From NCBI GenBank assembly GCA_017893485.1, contig CM030362.1, forward strand, positions 263,366,255-263,430,254: a stretch of 64,000 nucleotides of DNA, written 5' to 3'. This document shows, in pieces, positions 34,001 to 45,158 of this stretch. The stretch's first letter is position 1, and each line of letters opens with the position of its first letter. Position numbers and translations under genes: made by a program. The notes beneath the pieces were generated by a model that saw only the letters and a program-made list of their open reading frames with translations, had not been told where the DNA came from and ran no database searches. Source of the DNA: Hemerocallis citrina (lineage: Eukaryota; Streptophyta; Magnoliopsida; Asparagales; Asphodelaceae).

Positions 34001-36312
34001 TATGTTAATGTTTCCAATATCATTAAAAAAAGTTACATTTTGAGATATCTATGTAGACCTGTCATGTTGAGTCTGTCACCAAAACTACTACAGAGTAAAA
34101 CTATAAGTATATATATAAAATTACATATCTCAACATAAACTGCATTTGGTTTTTTCACAAAAATTACAGTGAATATCTTCATAAAATTACTCCAAGTTCA
34201 TATCCCTTATCCCTCTTTCCTTCTACTTATTCCTCTCTCGGGCATTGATAACTTTTCTCATAACCCCTTATACTAATTTGTACAAAACAAATAGGTTTTT
34301 ATTTGGATATTAGTCCATTTTGAAACAAGAATTTCCAAATTAGTCCATATTTTCACAATATTTGCTATTAGGTCCCTTAATGGAGATCCGTCAAACTAAA
34401 TAAGTTCCCCATTTATGATTTCCGTCCAAATTCGTCTTAACCAAAGTTAATGAACTAACTATGTGTGACAAAAGACCCAAATATTCACCTATATTGCATT
34501 TGTTGGATTAAAGGAGTAGAGTTTATGATATTTTAGAGGAAAGAAGAGTAGTGGAGTTAGCAAAATTTTTGGGAGAGACTCATTTATACTAGGTGTTTTA
34601 GTCTAAACTAGTTGTTGGCGATAAGACAATGATGTTACGAAAATGAAAGGGGCTAATTTCATAATCTCAATTATGGGACCTTTAAGAACTTATTTGAAAA
34701 TACATGTTTTTTCTGTGAGTTTTGCAAATGTCTAGCTTCGAACTTCAGTCCTCAAAGATAGCCACGTTTTTGTACCACATTCTTATACCGTCCAAGGCAT
34801 TGCTCGGTGGTTTTGAAATTACATGTTTTAAAAATGACTAATATTTAAAATCCTACAAATTAATATAAGATGACATGACATGTTTGATGATGTGGCAATC
34901 AAGTTGTCTAAAATAATGATACTTTGAGAATTATTTATAGTTCAAGATATTTTAGATATACTAGTGTTACCCTGGGCAAATTGCACAACCTAAAATAGTT
35001 TGGAGGGACTCATAAAATTATATAGAACTCCAAAAAAATATGAATATCATTCCTACCGCAATTACTGAAATCTTTATTATCATCCTTGCATAAACATATG
35101 GTTTTGAAAATCACCGACAAACCATAATCTTAATTATCATCTTATGTTAATGTTTCCAATATCATTAAAAAATTACATTTTTAGACTTCTATGTAGACTT
35201 GTCATGTTGAGTCTGTCACCAAAACTACTACAGAGTTAAACTGTAAGTATATACACAATATTACATATCTCAACAGAATTTGTATTTAGTTTTTTCACAA
35301 AATTACAGTGAATATCTTCACAAAATTACTCCAAGTTCATATCCCTTATCACCATTTCCTTATACTTATTCCTCTCTTAGGCATTGATAACTTTTCTCAT
35401 AACCCCTTATACTAATTTATACAAAACAAATTAGGTTTTTTATTGGATATTAGTCCATTTTGAAATGAGTATTTCAAAATTAGTCCATATTTTCACATAA
35501 TTTACTATTAGGTCCCTTAATTGAGCCCCGTCAAACTAAATAAGTATCTTATTTATGATTTTTGTCCAAATCTGTCTTAACCAAAATTAATGGACTAACT
35601 ATGTGTGACAAAAGACCCAAATATTCTCCTATATTGCATTTGTGGGATTAAAGGAGTAGCGTTTATGGTATGTTGGGGGAAAGGAATAGTGGAGTTAGCG
35701 AAATTTTTGGGAGAGACTCATTTATATTAGGTGTTTTAGTTTAAACTAGCTATTGGCGATAAGACAATGTGAATAAACAAGATGTTATGAAAATGAAAAG
35801 GGCTAATTTCATAATCGTTAGGTCAATTAAGGGACTTAATAGCAAATAAAATGAAATTAAGAACTAACTTGAAAATACATGTGTTTTTGTGAGTTTTGCA
35901 GATGTCTAGCTAGGAACTTGAGTCCTCAAAGATAGCCATTTTTTTTGTACCGCACTCTTGTACCATCCAAAATATTGCTCAGTGGTTTTGTTAATACATG
36001 TTTTAAAAAGGACTAATATTTAAAAATCCAACAAATTAATATAAGATGACATGACATGTTTGATGCTGTGGCAATCAAGTTGTCTAAAATAACGATACGT
36101 TGAGAATTATCTATAGTTCATGATAGTTTTGGATATACTAGAGTTACCCTGTTCAAATTGTACAACCTAATATAATTTGAAGGGACTTATAAAATTATAT
36201 ACAACTCCCCAAAAAATATGAATATCAATCCTACCGTAATTACTGAAATCTTCATTATCATCCTCACATAAACAGAAGGTTTAGAAAATCACACCGACAA
36301 ACCATAATGTTA
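34001..36312 (+). repeat. Tandem duplication of a 1.14-kb noncoding unit
   Basis: The first copy starts TATGTTAATGTTTCCAATAT at 34001 and the second starts with the same phrase at 35143. Landmarks follow in order in both: GTCATGTTGAGTCTGTCACC, CACCATTTCCTT/CCTCTTTCCTT, GGTCCCTTAAT, CAAAAGACCCAAATATTC, GATAAGACAATG, ATGACATGACATGTTTGATG and CCGACAAACCATAAT. Divergence is about ten percent by eye. No coding potential is seen. Part of the second copy (GGTCCCTTAATTGA near 35510 and TCAATTAAGGGACTTAATAG near 35824) forms a loose inverted repeat, so a MITE-like element may be included. Confidence 0.8.
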
Positions 36313-36510
36313 TACAACTGAATATTACAACAACTGCTTTTGGAGAGGGGGAAGAGACATGAGATTGAGAAAATATGATGGGAAGAAACTATGTTTAAAG
36401 TATTGGAGTTTTTATTTCGTTTTGGATTTTTAATAAAATTGTGCACAGTGAATGCGTTAGTTAAATATGAATCCCTACATATCCTCTCATTTCTTTATTT
36501 AAACAAAAGC

Positions 36511-36535
36511 GGGGGGGAGGGGGGGGGGGGGGGGG
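36511..36535 (+). repeat. Poly-G tract
   Basis: Twenty-five bases, all G but one A, in an otherwise AT-rich stretch. Confidence 0.95.
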
Positions 36536-36598
36536 TGGTAAGACTCTCTCTCTTATTAGTATAAGATACAAAATATAATTTTTAAAATCTATATAATC

Positions 36599-36832
36599 TA
36601 ATATTTTAATGGGAGTGTTGGGGTTGTGTAACCAAACAAACACGTGTATTGTAACCAAATAAACATGTGCAATGCACGTGCATAACTAATACAAAGAAGG
36701 TCTTAGGTTCGATGTCAGATAACGTCAGAATTTTTGCATTAAAAAATATATATCTCTAATCTCTAATATAATCTAATCTAATATTTTAATGGGAGAGTAG
36801 GGGTTATGTAACCAAACAAACACGTACATTGT
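36599..36832 (+). repeat. Helitron-like tandem repeat, left of element B
   Basis: Units of about 180-190 bp begin TAATATTTTAATGGGAGNGT and contain TGTAACCAAACAAACACGTG, the near-palindrome CATGTGCAATGCACGTG, and AAGGTCTTAGGTTCGATG. One full unit is at 36599-36778. The next is interrupted by element B at 36833 and continues at 43427. Confidence 0.6.
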
Positions 36833-38482
36833 TGATGTGTCTAATTTTTATATAAATATTTGTATTCAATTACCCATTAAAAATTGCTTGTTTTCATTTT
36901 TATTGTTTATAATTTGCCTTATTTCTATTAGATTTCGATTAATTAAAAATTTTGAGGAAATAAGATTTTTGATGCAAAAAGTGATTATTTTTGATAAAAA
37001 TCAACAAAACAAAGAAAAACTATTGATTTATTATTTTTAATGATTTGTTGAATTTTATATATTACAAATTGACAATATAGGAGCAAAATACAATTTTAAT
37101 TGTCAATAGGGTGTAAAAAGAACAAACAAATTTAAATGAATTTTGATCAAGCAAAAATAAAAATTAGTTAATCTTAAATTTATCTAATTAATTTAAATTT
37201 AAATATTTATCTTAAATTCTAATTTTTATTTTGCAGGATATATACTAATCCTAATCTAGACCTCATCTACAACTCCTATATAAGGACTCCAAAACCGGAG
37301 TAAAAAAAGGGGAGAGGCGGAAGAGCTGAAAAGAAATAATAATAATAAATACTAATAATAACGTCAAGAAAGAGACTGTGCTCTCTATCTCTCCCGGCGT
37401 GAAGTACAAAAAGAGAAGCAGACGGGTGCCAGGTGACGTGGCGCTTCTCTGCTGGTCATACACTCCAAGACGAGGCTGACAGGTGGACACCCAGGCGCAC
37501 GCAGAGACAGAAATCAAGTGTTTCAGCGCTGAACCCGAGGACTTGACGTGTCACACTGTTGCGGGACAGCGACGCAGTCCAGCGGTTTGGACCTCTGACG
37601 TGGCGTGCGGCGACTTTCTGACGTGGTGGCTCTGACTTCAAGACAGAAAGAGAGAGACGATTTGACTTGTTTGGGCACAATTTTCAAGACCGTTCGGTTT
37701 GCAATTTATATTACAGAACGATCTATTTTTGTATCTATTTTTTTCTCTCTAATTTTTATAATGCAATCCATGAACAATTTTGTTAATTGCAATATTTTTA
37801 TTATGAACTAAATTTATTGTTCTAGGGTTTAGATGTAGCCTAGTTTTGAGAACACAATTTCATATTTTTCTACGGTTGTGTGTTTAGTTTTTGTGCTTAA
37901 TGCTTACAATTATTTGGCCAATTTTTGTTTGATTATTGGATCATGGAGAGACCGAGAGGTAATTTGTGATTTAGAACAATAAAAATTGAACACCATTGAT
38001 TGAGCAAAATTAGAGATAATTTACCGCGATTAATGTGGCCGTTAAGAAATCCACAGAACTTAATGAGTCTTCGATTAATTAAATTTGCATAGAGATGTGT
38101 CAAACTGTTAGTTGGAGATATTTTTGGTGTTGTTCGAGAGAAAGCATTAAATAATTTGGGGATTTTGGTCTACAACTTGGAAAAATAATATTTTTAGGAA
38201 TTATAAATTGTGTGGTATAAACTAGGTGAAGTCAAAAGCCCTAGAATTGATTTGCAATTAATAAATTACAATTTCCAGACTCCGCTTCCTCTCCATTTAT
38301 TTAGTTAGTTTAGATTAGTTTAATTTAGTTGTTTTCTTTATTTATTAAATTTCAATCTTCCAAATAGTAGCTAATCTAGTAATATCGGTGCTCAATAAAA
38401 TATCTAGTCTCTGTGGGTTCGACACTCTATTCACTACTATATTACTTGTTGCGATTTTGTACACTTGCAAATATTCACACCA
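36833..38482 (+). repeat. 5' LTR of element B
   Basis: It begins TGATGTGTC and ends CACACCA. The TATA box TATATAAGG is at 37277-37285. Downstream, a GC-rich leader carries four TGACGTG-type motifs (37434, 37544, 37596, 37619), which resemble plant bZIP binding sites. Confidence 0.95.
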
Positions 38483-38488
38483 AGTTTT

Positions 38489-38506
38489 TGCCGCCGTTGC
38501 CGGGGA
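38489..38506 (+). other. Primer-binding site of element B (tRNA-Asp)
   Basis: TGCCGCCGTTGCCGGGGA lies six bases after the LTR. It is complementary at all but one base to the 3' end of plant tRNA-Asp, the primer typical of Athila elements. Confidence 0.85.
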
Positions 38507-38725
38507 CTAGTTATTCTTTTATTGATATTGAAAATTGCTAGATTATTGCTAGTTTGGATTTTTTGTAATTATTTTTATTTTATTATTATTTTACATCTTT
38601 GTTTTCTCTTGACTAACTTTTAACTCTTATTTATTTTTCTTATTTTATTTTTAGTTTTTCTATTTTTTTTTTTTTGTCTTTCCTTTTTTCAACACTTACA
38701 TTTCAGGACATACACGTACACTATC

Positions 38726-40422
38726 ATGGCGAACGATGAGAACAGGCCTTTGAGAGACTATGCTATGCCCTCGATTTATGAATCAAGCATAAAGAAGCCG
38801 GTTATTGAAGTTGACGATTTTGAGATTGAACCGGAGATGATTATATTGATTCAACAGACTGTTCAATTTTGGGGATTACCGCACGAGGATCCTTATGCTC
38901 ACATTGCAAACTTTTTAGAAATTTGTGACACTTTTAAGCACAACGGTGTATCAGACGATGCAATTAGACTGAGACTCTTTTCTTTTTCCCTACGAGATAA
39001 GGCGAAGGCTTGGCTACGTTATCTACCACCCGGTAGTATTACTACTTGGGAGGAACTTACACAAAAATTTCTAGCCAAGTATTTTCCACCAGCAAAGACA
39101 GCACAGCTTAGAAATGATATTTGCACATTTACTCAATTTGAGACCGAGTCTTTGTATGATGCATGGGAAAGGTTTAAAGAGTTATTGAGAAAGTGTCCTA
39201 ATCATGAACTACCGAAATGGCTGCAAATGCAAACATTCTATAATGGTTTGGGAGTTACACATAGATCTATGGTTGACGCAGCAGCTGGTGGTGCACTTAT
39301 GAGAAAAACATACAAAGCAGCCTATGATCTTTTAGAGAAGATGGCATCAAATCATTACCAATGGTCTTCAAAAAGAATAATGCCAAGAAAAGTGGCTGGA
39401 GTTTTTGAACTTGACCCTATTTCTAATATAAATGCAAAACTTGATATTTTATCTAAGCAAATAGGTAATATGAATGTTAATGCTATTCAATCTAATATCA
39501 TTTGTAATCTTTGTGCAGGAAACCATTTTAGTGTAGATTGTGCCAAGTGGGGAACCCTTTTGCTCCATCAAATGCCGAACATGATAATTTTGTGTCAAAC
39601 TTTCAAATGCAAAATAATCATTATGCAAACACATACAATTCAGAATGGAGAAACACCCCCAATTTTTTTTGGAACAACAATCAAGGAGCAGCTATACCAC
39701 CTCACAATTTTCCACAGCAAGAAAAGAAGCCGACATTGGAAGAGATGTTCATGCAATACATACAAAAGACAGATCAAGCAATTCAAAATATTGCAAATTC
39801 AACTTCGGCTTCCATCCACAATCTTGAGGTACAAATTGGTCAAATTTCAAATATTTTAAATGAAAGAACTGCAGGAATATTACCAAGCAACACAGTTGTC
39901 AACTCCACGGAAGATGTGAAAGCAATAACACTAGAAAGCGGGAGGACAATTGCGCAACCACAAGAAGAAAATGGCGAACAAAGTGTGGTTGAAAAGGTTG
40001 AAGAGCAAAGTGCGATCGAACAAATTATGGAGGAACAAATTCAGCACGAGCAAGTAACGTATGATGATTTTAATTCCATAAAGTTTCCTCCTGAAGAACA
40101 GTCATGCTTTCAAGTAAGTAAAATTGATTTAATTGTGGGCGAGAAACATAGTGTCGAAATTGAAAAGCTGCCAAACAAAGTATGTCCAACAAATACAGCA
40201 ACATTTGAAACTGAAAAAGAAAATATTTTTGAAAATGTTATGTATTTGGATGCTGCACCTTCTATTTATTCATTTTTGCAGCATAAATTCAAAGAGGCGG
40301 GGGAATCAAAGACATCATCATCACGCAAGAAACGCCTCAAACTTGAGCTTGAACCTGATCCACATCTGAAGAGAAAAATTAGAAAAGATGTGCTAATGTT
40401 GTTGGATCTTGGCGTTACATAA
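38726..40422 (+). pseudogene. Element B gag with RT stub; one frameshift
   Basis: The ATG at 38726 opens an Athila-type gag. The N-terminal part (LRDYAMPSIYESS) is followed by the capsid core at about residues 30-220 (WGLPHEDPYAHIANFLEICD, WLRYLPPGSITTWEELTQKF, YQWSSKR). A CCHC-like knuckle CNLCAGNHFSVDC lies near residue 260. Just after it, at about 39541, a small insertion relative to element A shifts the frame. The correct continuation is the frame running to 40422. It ends LKRKIRKDVLMLLDLGVT, which resembles the first residues of RT in related elements, and then a stop. The protease segment that element A still has is missing here except for its tail (about 40060-40130). Without the shift this would be one gag product of about 565 residues. 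Confidence 0.88.
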
Positions 40423-41407
40423 CCATCTCACCCCCACGTCTGGCTGAAGACTTAAAATTTAGCGCTTCTTGGGAGGCAACCCATGTTTTCTTTTATTGCA
40501 TTTAGGTTAGATTTTTCTTTTAGTTTATTTTTATTTTTAATTTTTGATTTTATTTTGTAGGATTGCATAAATTTTGAAGTCGCCGGGCGGAGCTGTTTTG
40601 TACGCTTTTATTGATGGCTGTTTTTGAGTAGTATGGAGTTAGAATCTGGAAAACTGATGCAAAGAGCAATTGTAGCCTATCTTCTTAGCTTTCCAGCAAA
40701 AAAAAATTCAGCCCATTTGGACACCTACAGCTTCAGATATCGCCAAAATACCGAACGCCGCGCTTGCAGAATTGTCAAGACGAATCAGGGGAGAAATTCT
40801 GAACTTTTGCATTCTTTTTGTTTTTCTTTTTGCTTTCCCATTGAGGACAATGTGATATTCAAGTTTGGGGGGGGAAGGTTTACAAATTTATTATTTTTTA
40901 GAAAAGAAAAATAAAATTTAAATGGATTTCAATTAAACTCACTTTTACACTGTTGAGTTCTTTATAATGATAAGCATTGAAATAATTTTTTTTGGGATAG
41001 ACAATTGCTTATAAAGCAAGAGTAAGCATACTTATTTACTTTAGGATTATTGAGTTTCAAAATTCCATACAAAATTGTGTGAGTCATGCGATTATACATA
41101 AAAGACAAATGCGATGCTTTTTCTTGTGATTATCTCCTTTGATCTAGTCCTAAACAGAGTTTAAGTAAATAGAGTAATAAAAATAATAATAATAATAAAT
41201 ATATATATAAAGTTAATCTACTCCAATGTTTTGAGTTGCTTAGTAACTAGGGGTATTCATCACAAATGTTTACTTTTACGTCAAATGGCAACTTGAAATA
41301 TGAGTGTGCAAAGCACTTTAAGTTTGTGACTTGTTGAGTAACCGGGTGAATTCATCACAAATGTTTTGCATTCGCGTCAAAAGGCAAGTGACAACTTAGA
41401 GAAGAGA

Positions 41408-41467
<60 letters not shown>

Positions 41468-41775
41468 AGTTTACTACTCGGTTTGTAGTAGTGAGAAGGG
41501 ATAATCACAGATTGAGTTGTTACATACTATAATTCCATTAATTGCATGACAAATATGATTGTGTTTGGAATTATGAATAAATAATTGCACTGGAGAAAGT
41601 GGGTATGCTTAGGTTTACTTTATTTGCTATTGTTTATATTTTTAGATGAAATTTTGATGCTTACATGATAAGATCTCTTAGTGTGATGAGATGAGTCTAC
41701 TCTTGATTATTTTTCCCTTATTCATGATTCTACTTTTTGCTTGAGGACAAGCAAAATCTTAAGTTTGGGGGTATT
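40423..41775 (+). other. Element B noncoding 3' region
   Basis: It contains AGCGCTTCTTGGGAGGCAAC (40462-40481), a first GAGGACAA plus purine tract at 40843-40877, a poly-A run at 41411-41463, and a second GAGGACAA plus terminal purine tract (AAGTTTGGGGGTA, 41761-41773) next to the 3' LTR. No coding sequence is seen. Confidence 0.75.
41411..41463 (+). repeat. Poly-A tract, 53 bases
   Basis: An uninterrupted A run inside element B. Element A has only a short A/T stretch at the same place (about 7362-7381), so this expanded after the two diverged, or was mis-assembled. Confidence 0.9.
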
Positions 41776-43426
41776 TGATGTGTCTAATTTTTATATAAAT
41801 ATTTGTATTCAATTACCCATTAAAAATTGCTTGTTTTCATTTTTATTGTTTATAATTTGCCTTATTTCTATTAGATTTCAATTAATTAAATATTTTGAGG
41901 AAATAAGATTTTTGATGTAAAAAGTGATTATTTTTGATAAAAATCAACAAAACAAAGAAAAACTATTGATTTATTATTTTTAATGATTTGTTGAATTTTA
42001 TATATTACAAATTGACAATATAGGAGCAAAATACAATTTTAATTGTCAATAGGGTGTAAAAAGAACAAACAAATTTAAATGAATTTTGATCAAGCAAAAA
42101 TAAAAATTAGTTAATCTTAAATTTATCTAATTAATTTAAATTTAAATATTTATCTTAAATTCTAATTTTTATTTTGCAGGATATATACTAATCCTAATCT
42201 AGACCTCATCTACAACTCCTATATAAGGACTCCAAAACCGGAGTAAAAAAAGGGGAGAGGCGGAAGAGCTGAAAAGAAATAATAATAATAAATACTAATA
42301 ATAACGTCAAGAAAGAGACTGTGCTCTCTATCTCTCCCGGCGTGAAGTACGAAAAGAGAAGCAGACGGGTGCCAGGTGACGTGGCGCTTCTCTGCTGGTC
42401 ATACACTCCAAGACGAGGCTGACAGGTGGACACCCAGGCGCACGCAGAGACAGAAATCAAGTGTTTCAGCGCTGAACCCGAGGACTTGACGTGTCACACT
42501 GTTGCGGGACAGCGACGCAGTCCAGCGGTTTGGACCTCTGACGTGGCGTGCGGCGACTTTCTGACGTGGTGGCTCTGACTTCAAGACAGAAAGAGAGAGA
42601 CGATTTGACTTGTTTGGGCACAATTTTCAAGACCGCTCGGTTTGCAATTTATATTACAAAACGATCTATTTTTGTATCTATTTTTTTTCTCTCTAATTTT
42701 TATAATGCAATCCATGAACAATTTTGTTAATTGCAATATTTTTATTATGAACTAAATTTATTGTTCTAGGGTTTAGATGTAGCCTAGTTTTGAGAACACA
42801 ATTTCATATTTTTCTACGGTTGTGTGTTTAGTTTTTGTGCTTAATGCTTACAATTATTTGGCCAATTTTTGTTTGATTATTGGATCATGGAGAGACCGAG
42901 AGGTAATTTGTGATTTAGAACAATAAAAATTGAACACCATTGATTGAGCAAAATTAGAGATAATTTACCGCGATTAATGTGGCCGTTAAGAAATCCACAG
43001 AACTTAATGAGTCTTCGATTAATTAAATTTGCATAGAGATGTGTCAAACTGTTAGTTGGAGATATTTTTGGTGTTGTTCGAGAGAAAGCATTAAATAATT
43101 TGGGGATTTTGGTCTACAACTTGGAAAAATAATATTTTTAGGAATTATAAATTGTGTGGTATAAACTAGGTGAAGTCAAAAGCCCTAGAATTGATTTGCA
43201 ATTAATAAATTACAATTTCCAGACTCCGCTTCCTCTCCATTTATTTAGTTAGTTTAGATTAGTTTAATTTAGTTGTTTTCTTTATTTATTAAATTTCAAT
43301 CTTCCAAATAGTAGCTAATCTAGTAATATCGGTGCTCAATAAAATATCTAGTCTCTGTGGGTTCGACACTCTATTCACTACTATATTACTTGTTGCGATT
43401 TTGTACACTTGCAAATATTCACACCA
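41776..43426 (+). repeat. 3' LTR of element B
   Basis: Partner of 36833-38482. Differences seen include CGATTAATT/CAATTAATT, a TGCAAA/TGTAAA change, and one extra T in a T run. Confidence 0.95.
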
Positions 43427-43756
43427 ATTGTAACCAAACAAACATGTGCAATGCACATGCATAGCTAATATAAAGGAGGTCTTAGGGTCGATGTCAGACA
43501 ACGTTAGAATTTTTACTTTAAAAAATATATATCTCTAATCTCTAATCTCTAATCTCTAACCTCTAATATTTAATGGGAGAGTTGGGATTGTGTAACCAAA
43601 CAAACACGTGCATTGTAACCAAACAAATATGTGCAATGCGCGTGCACAACTAATATAAAGGAGGTCTTAGGTTCGATGCCAGACAACGTAGGAATTTTTA
43701 TTTTAAAAAATATATATATATTTATTAAGACGTGCATCACACGTGTAAATTACTAG
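43427..43756 (+). repeat. Helitron-like repeat, right of element B
   Basis: It continues the unit broken at 36832, then has another unit from about 43563 ending with ACGTGCATCACACGTGTAAA and TTACTAG, followed by T. A short hairpin a few bases before CTAG with a following T is the usual right end of a Helitron. Confidence 0.5.
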
Positions 43757-43761
43757 TGAAA

Positions 43762-44186
43762 TCTCTAATCGCTAATCTCTAATATTATAATGGGGGAAGG
43801 CCTTAGTGTCATTTGTAAATCTATCAACGCGTGTTACGCACGTACATAACTAATATAAAGGGGGTTTCAGGTTCGAGTTCTTACTACGTCAGAGTTTTTT
43901 TTAAAAAAAATTTAATGAAGACGTGCATCGCCCGTGTAAATTAAAATATATATTTATTAAGACGTGCAGTGCACATGCTATCACCTTACGTGTATTGCAC
44001 GTACAACTCCAACTCTCCCATTACTCTTTAAATCTCCCAACTTATGTGCATCGCACGTACAACTCTAGCTCTTTATATTACTTTGAAAAATATATATTTA
44101 TTAATATGTGTCTCACACGTACTAAATTATATTAGTTCAGAAAATAAATATTTTTCAAAACGTGCATCGTCCGTGCAAAATACTAG
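43762..44186 (+). mobile_element. Non-autonomous Helitron-like element, about 425 bp
   Basis: It starts TCTCTAATCGC after an A. It ends with GACGTGCATCGTCCGTGC, a hairpin-like stretch, then AAAATACTAG followed by T. The A/T flanks with no duplication, the 5' TC and the 3' CTAG fit a Helitron. It has several ACGTGCA-type palindromes inside and no coding sequence. The call rests on ends only. Confidence 0.45.
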
Positions 44187-44497
44187 TAGAATATAACCCA
44201 GAAAATCTCTCCAAACTAGAATTCCTAAAAACCCGAGTTTTCGTGGTCGGGGTCGGGTCGGGTCGTGCTCTTGTTTTTCCGTGCTTCGAGCCAGGCCTCA
44301 CTCACAAAACCCGACACGGTCTGGCGCCGCCCAAAACGTGTTTCACATCTCTAACCCTCGCGGCGACCGCCAAATTGAAGAATTTAAAAAAAAAATCTAT
44401 TCACACCCAAAAATAAACCCACAGAAACCCCCAAAACCCACAAACCCCCCAAAAGTCGAATCTTTGAAGAACACGGAAAAGCAGCGGCGGCAGTGAG
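44187..44497 (+). promoter_or_regulatory. Probable promoter and 5' leader of the WD40 gene
   Basis: Sequence between the Helitron-like element and the first WD40 exon. It has a GC-rich part (GGTCGGGGTCGGGTCGGGTC near 44249), then a CA-rich leader typical of plant 5' UTRs. I see no clear TATA box. Confidence 0.35.
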
Positions 44498-44541
44498 GTG
44501 AGCATCCCGGACTACGATCCCTACCACGAAGAAGAAGTAGA
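44498..44541 (+). pseudogene. AAMP-like WD40 gene, exon 1 first part
   Basis: This is the beginning of an acidic N-terminus in frame with 50445-50569. It reads SIPDYDPYHEEEV after a GTG at 44498-44500. There is an upstream in-frame stop at 44465-44467 and no ATG between, so the original start was probably ATG at 44498, now GTG. Element E is inserted at 44542. The TSD GTAGA (44537-44541) is part of the exon. Confidence 0.6.
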
Positions 44542-44639
44542 TGTCAGGGATGCAGGGGAACACCATTGAGCAGATTGACCATTGATGAGGAATTGATGAA
44601 TACTTTGGTTAAGCTGCACCTGTGTGTGGGAGTAATCAG

Positions 44640-44900
44640 CTATATTAGCTATAGTTGAAGAGTATCAGTTAGCTATAGTTGAAGAGTATCAGTCATCCAC
44701 AGTCCATGAAGATTAAGTGTATCAGCTATAGTTGAAGAGTATCAGTTATCCACAGTCTTCATTTGGGAAATGTATCAGTTAGCTACAGTGCCAATTGAAG
44801 AGTATCAGCTATCTACCGTATGCAGGGGGAATGTATCAGTTAGCTACAGTGCGTATCAGACATCTACAGTGAATATATCAGTATCAGCTATAGGAATACT
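44640..44900 (+). promoter_or_regulatory. Repeated GTATCAG motif in U3 of element E
   Basis: AGCTATAGTTGAAGAGTATC recurs three times, and shorter GTATCAG(T/C)TA units about ten times, upstream of the TATA box. Such repeats often act as enhancers in plant LTRs; function here is inferred. An identical copy is in the 3' LTR at 49881-50141. Confidence 0.5.
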
Positions 44901-45033
44901 GCTGAGAATTAACAGCTGAATGTGTTGTTGTTTTTAGTGTTGTTTTTACGTGCTTATAGCACCTTTTTTTTGTAATAGTTTGGGCGGGAGAATTGGGGAG
45001 TAGAAGAAAATATCTTCCCCCTCTCTAACTGCC

Positions 45034-45042
45034 TTTATAAGG
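45034..45042 (+). promoter_or_regulatory. TATA box of element E
   Basis: TTTATAAGG lies about 117 bases before the gag-pol ATG. The 3' LTR copy is at 50275-50283. Confidence 0.65.
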
Positions 45043-45158
45043 TGTATGGTTTGAGTTGGAAAAATTAATAAGAAAAGTTATCTTCATCCTCTCAAATTTC
45101 TTCTCTCCATTCCCAAATCTCTTCTCATCTCATCCTCAATTCTTCCAGTACTCCATTA

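Larger units (their letters stand above)
36833..43426 (+). mobile_element. Element B: young pol-less Athila-lineage element, TSD ATTGT
   Basis: LTRs of 1650 bp (36833-38482) and 1651 bp (41776-43426) differ at roughly seven positions by eye. The exact TSD ATTGT lies at 36828-36832 and 43427-43431. The internal 3.3 kb has a tRNA-Asp primer site, a frameshifted gag, the RT stub and a noncoding 3' region. It has no protease core, RT, RNase H or integrase. Its recent insertion therefore needed enzymes from another element. Confidence 0.93.

Noticed and set aside
37263..37680. Minus-strand frames of 74-84 codons repeated in both LTRs of element B
   Set aside because: Antisense to the LTR promoter and leader, no recognisable domain, differ only by LTR copy.
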